Shown: positions 7,009-7,197 of the stretch, one piece after another | Numbering within the stretch: the stretch's first letter is position 1 | Layout: every line of letters starts with the position of its first letter | Assembly: GCF_002811955.1 (NCBI RefSeq) | Contig: NZ_NPEF01000197.1 | Location: 1 to 7,197 of the forward strand | Origin: Leptospira ellisii | GTDB lineage: Bacteria; Spirochaetota; Leptospiria; Leptospirales; Leptospiraceae | Direction of reading: 5' to 3' | Length of the DNA: 7,197 bases | Translations under genes and position numbers: made by a program | The notes under the pieces: model-generated | The model's database searches: none | Seen by the model: the letters and a program-made list of their open reading frames with translations, nothing else | Told to the model about the DNA's origin: nothing

Positions 7009-7197
7009 AAGAGGATAAGGCGCTCGTTATACTCGGGTCCGGCGGTCATTGTAAGGTGATCATTGACTGTATCGTAAGTTCAGGGCTCGGAAAGATACTT
7101 TTTCTCGCGGATTACGACCCTAAAAAACAGGGTTCGGAGCTGTTCGGGTTCGGTATCGAAAGCGAAGATGAAATATTCCGCAGATGTGAACCGGAAT
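7005..7197 (+). CDS. neuD: NeuD/PglD-type sugar N-acetyltransferase, N-terminal part (3' end outside window)
   Basis: The frame opens at ATG 7005, overlapping the legC stop by four bases, and stays open to the right edge (64 residues). The start MKEDKALVILGSGGHCKVII matches the N-terminal Rossmann-like nucleotide-sugar-binding domain of NeuD, PglD and LegH proteins, in which G-x-G-G-H-x-K-V is the signature (here Cys in place of the usual small residue after His). The LADYDPKKQGSELFGFGI stretch corresponds to the following strand and loop. The catalytic left-handed beta-helix lies beyond the window. In this cassette the enzyme would N-acetylate the 4-amino group introduced by LegC to give a 2,4-diacetamido-2,4,6-trideoxy sugar. 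Sialic-acid O-acetyltransferase is the alternative family label; the neighbouring genes favour the LegH-like role. Confidence 0.85.
   Translation, partial: MKEDKALVILGSGGHCKVIIDCIVSSGLGKILFLADYDPKKQGSELFGFGIESEDEIFRRCEPE

Overview
The window looks like chromosomal DNA of a Leptospira species. The evidence is the sugar-gene set (a legionaminic-acid-type dehydratase and aminotransferase of the group first named from the Leptospira LPS locus), an EPS/LPS-associated MarR-type regulator as the first gene of that run, and TTCG/CGAA-rich spacers. By eye G+C is a little under half (not computed). That is clearly above the roughly 35% of L. interrogans, so a different, higher-GC species is likely. Species assignment is inference.

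Layout. Bases 1-348 hold the 3' end of a plus-strand gene with a bacterial PH-like look. Convergent to it, 565-1196 on the minus strand encodes a lysine/alanine-rich, histone-H1-like tailed protein whose frame is broken near 972-974; one extra A there would restore 210 codons. Bases 1197-1761 are a 565-base spacer without a convincing gene but with several inverted repeats. purU (formyltetrahydrofolate deformylase, 1762-2607) follows and is housekeeping.

From 2693 to the right edge there is a tightly packed plus-strand run that I read as one end of the LPS O-antigen (rfb) locus: a MarR-type EPS-associated regulator (2693-3016), GDP-L-fucose synthase fcl (3032-3982), an O-antigen ABC exporter permease (3979-4830), then legB (4853-5851), legC (5857-7008) and the start of a NeuD/PglD-type acetyltransferase (7005 to the edge). 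Spacings are 15, -4, 22, 5 and -4 bases, consistent with one operon.

How the genes fit together: Fcl makes GDP-L-fucose from GDP-4-keto-6-deoxymannose. LegB, LegC and the NeuD-like enzyme would perform the first three steps (4,6-dehydration, C4 amination, N-acetylation) from a nucleotide-linked GlcNAc toward a legionaminic-type nonulosonic acid. The permease would export the lipid-linked glycan. Missing from the window, and expected nearby or elsewhere, are gmd (substrate for Fcl), the exporter ATPase, and the NeuC-, NeuB- and NeuA-like genes plus the nucleotidyltransferase of the cassette. I see no RNA genes, insertion sequences or CRISPR. Nothing here is clearly a wholly new system; the most notable points are the placement of the nonulosonic-acid cassette near the locus boundary, the solitary permease, and the broken lysine-rich gene.
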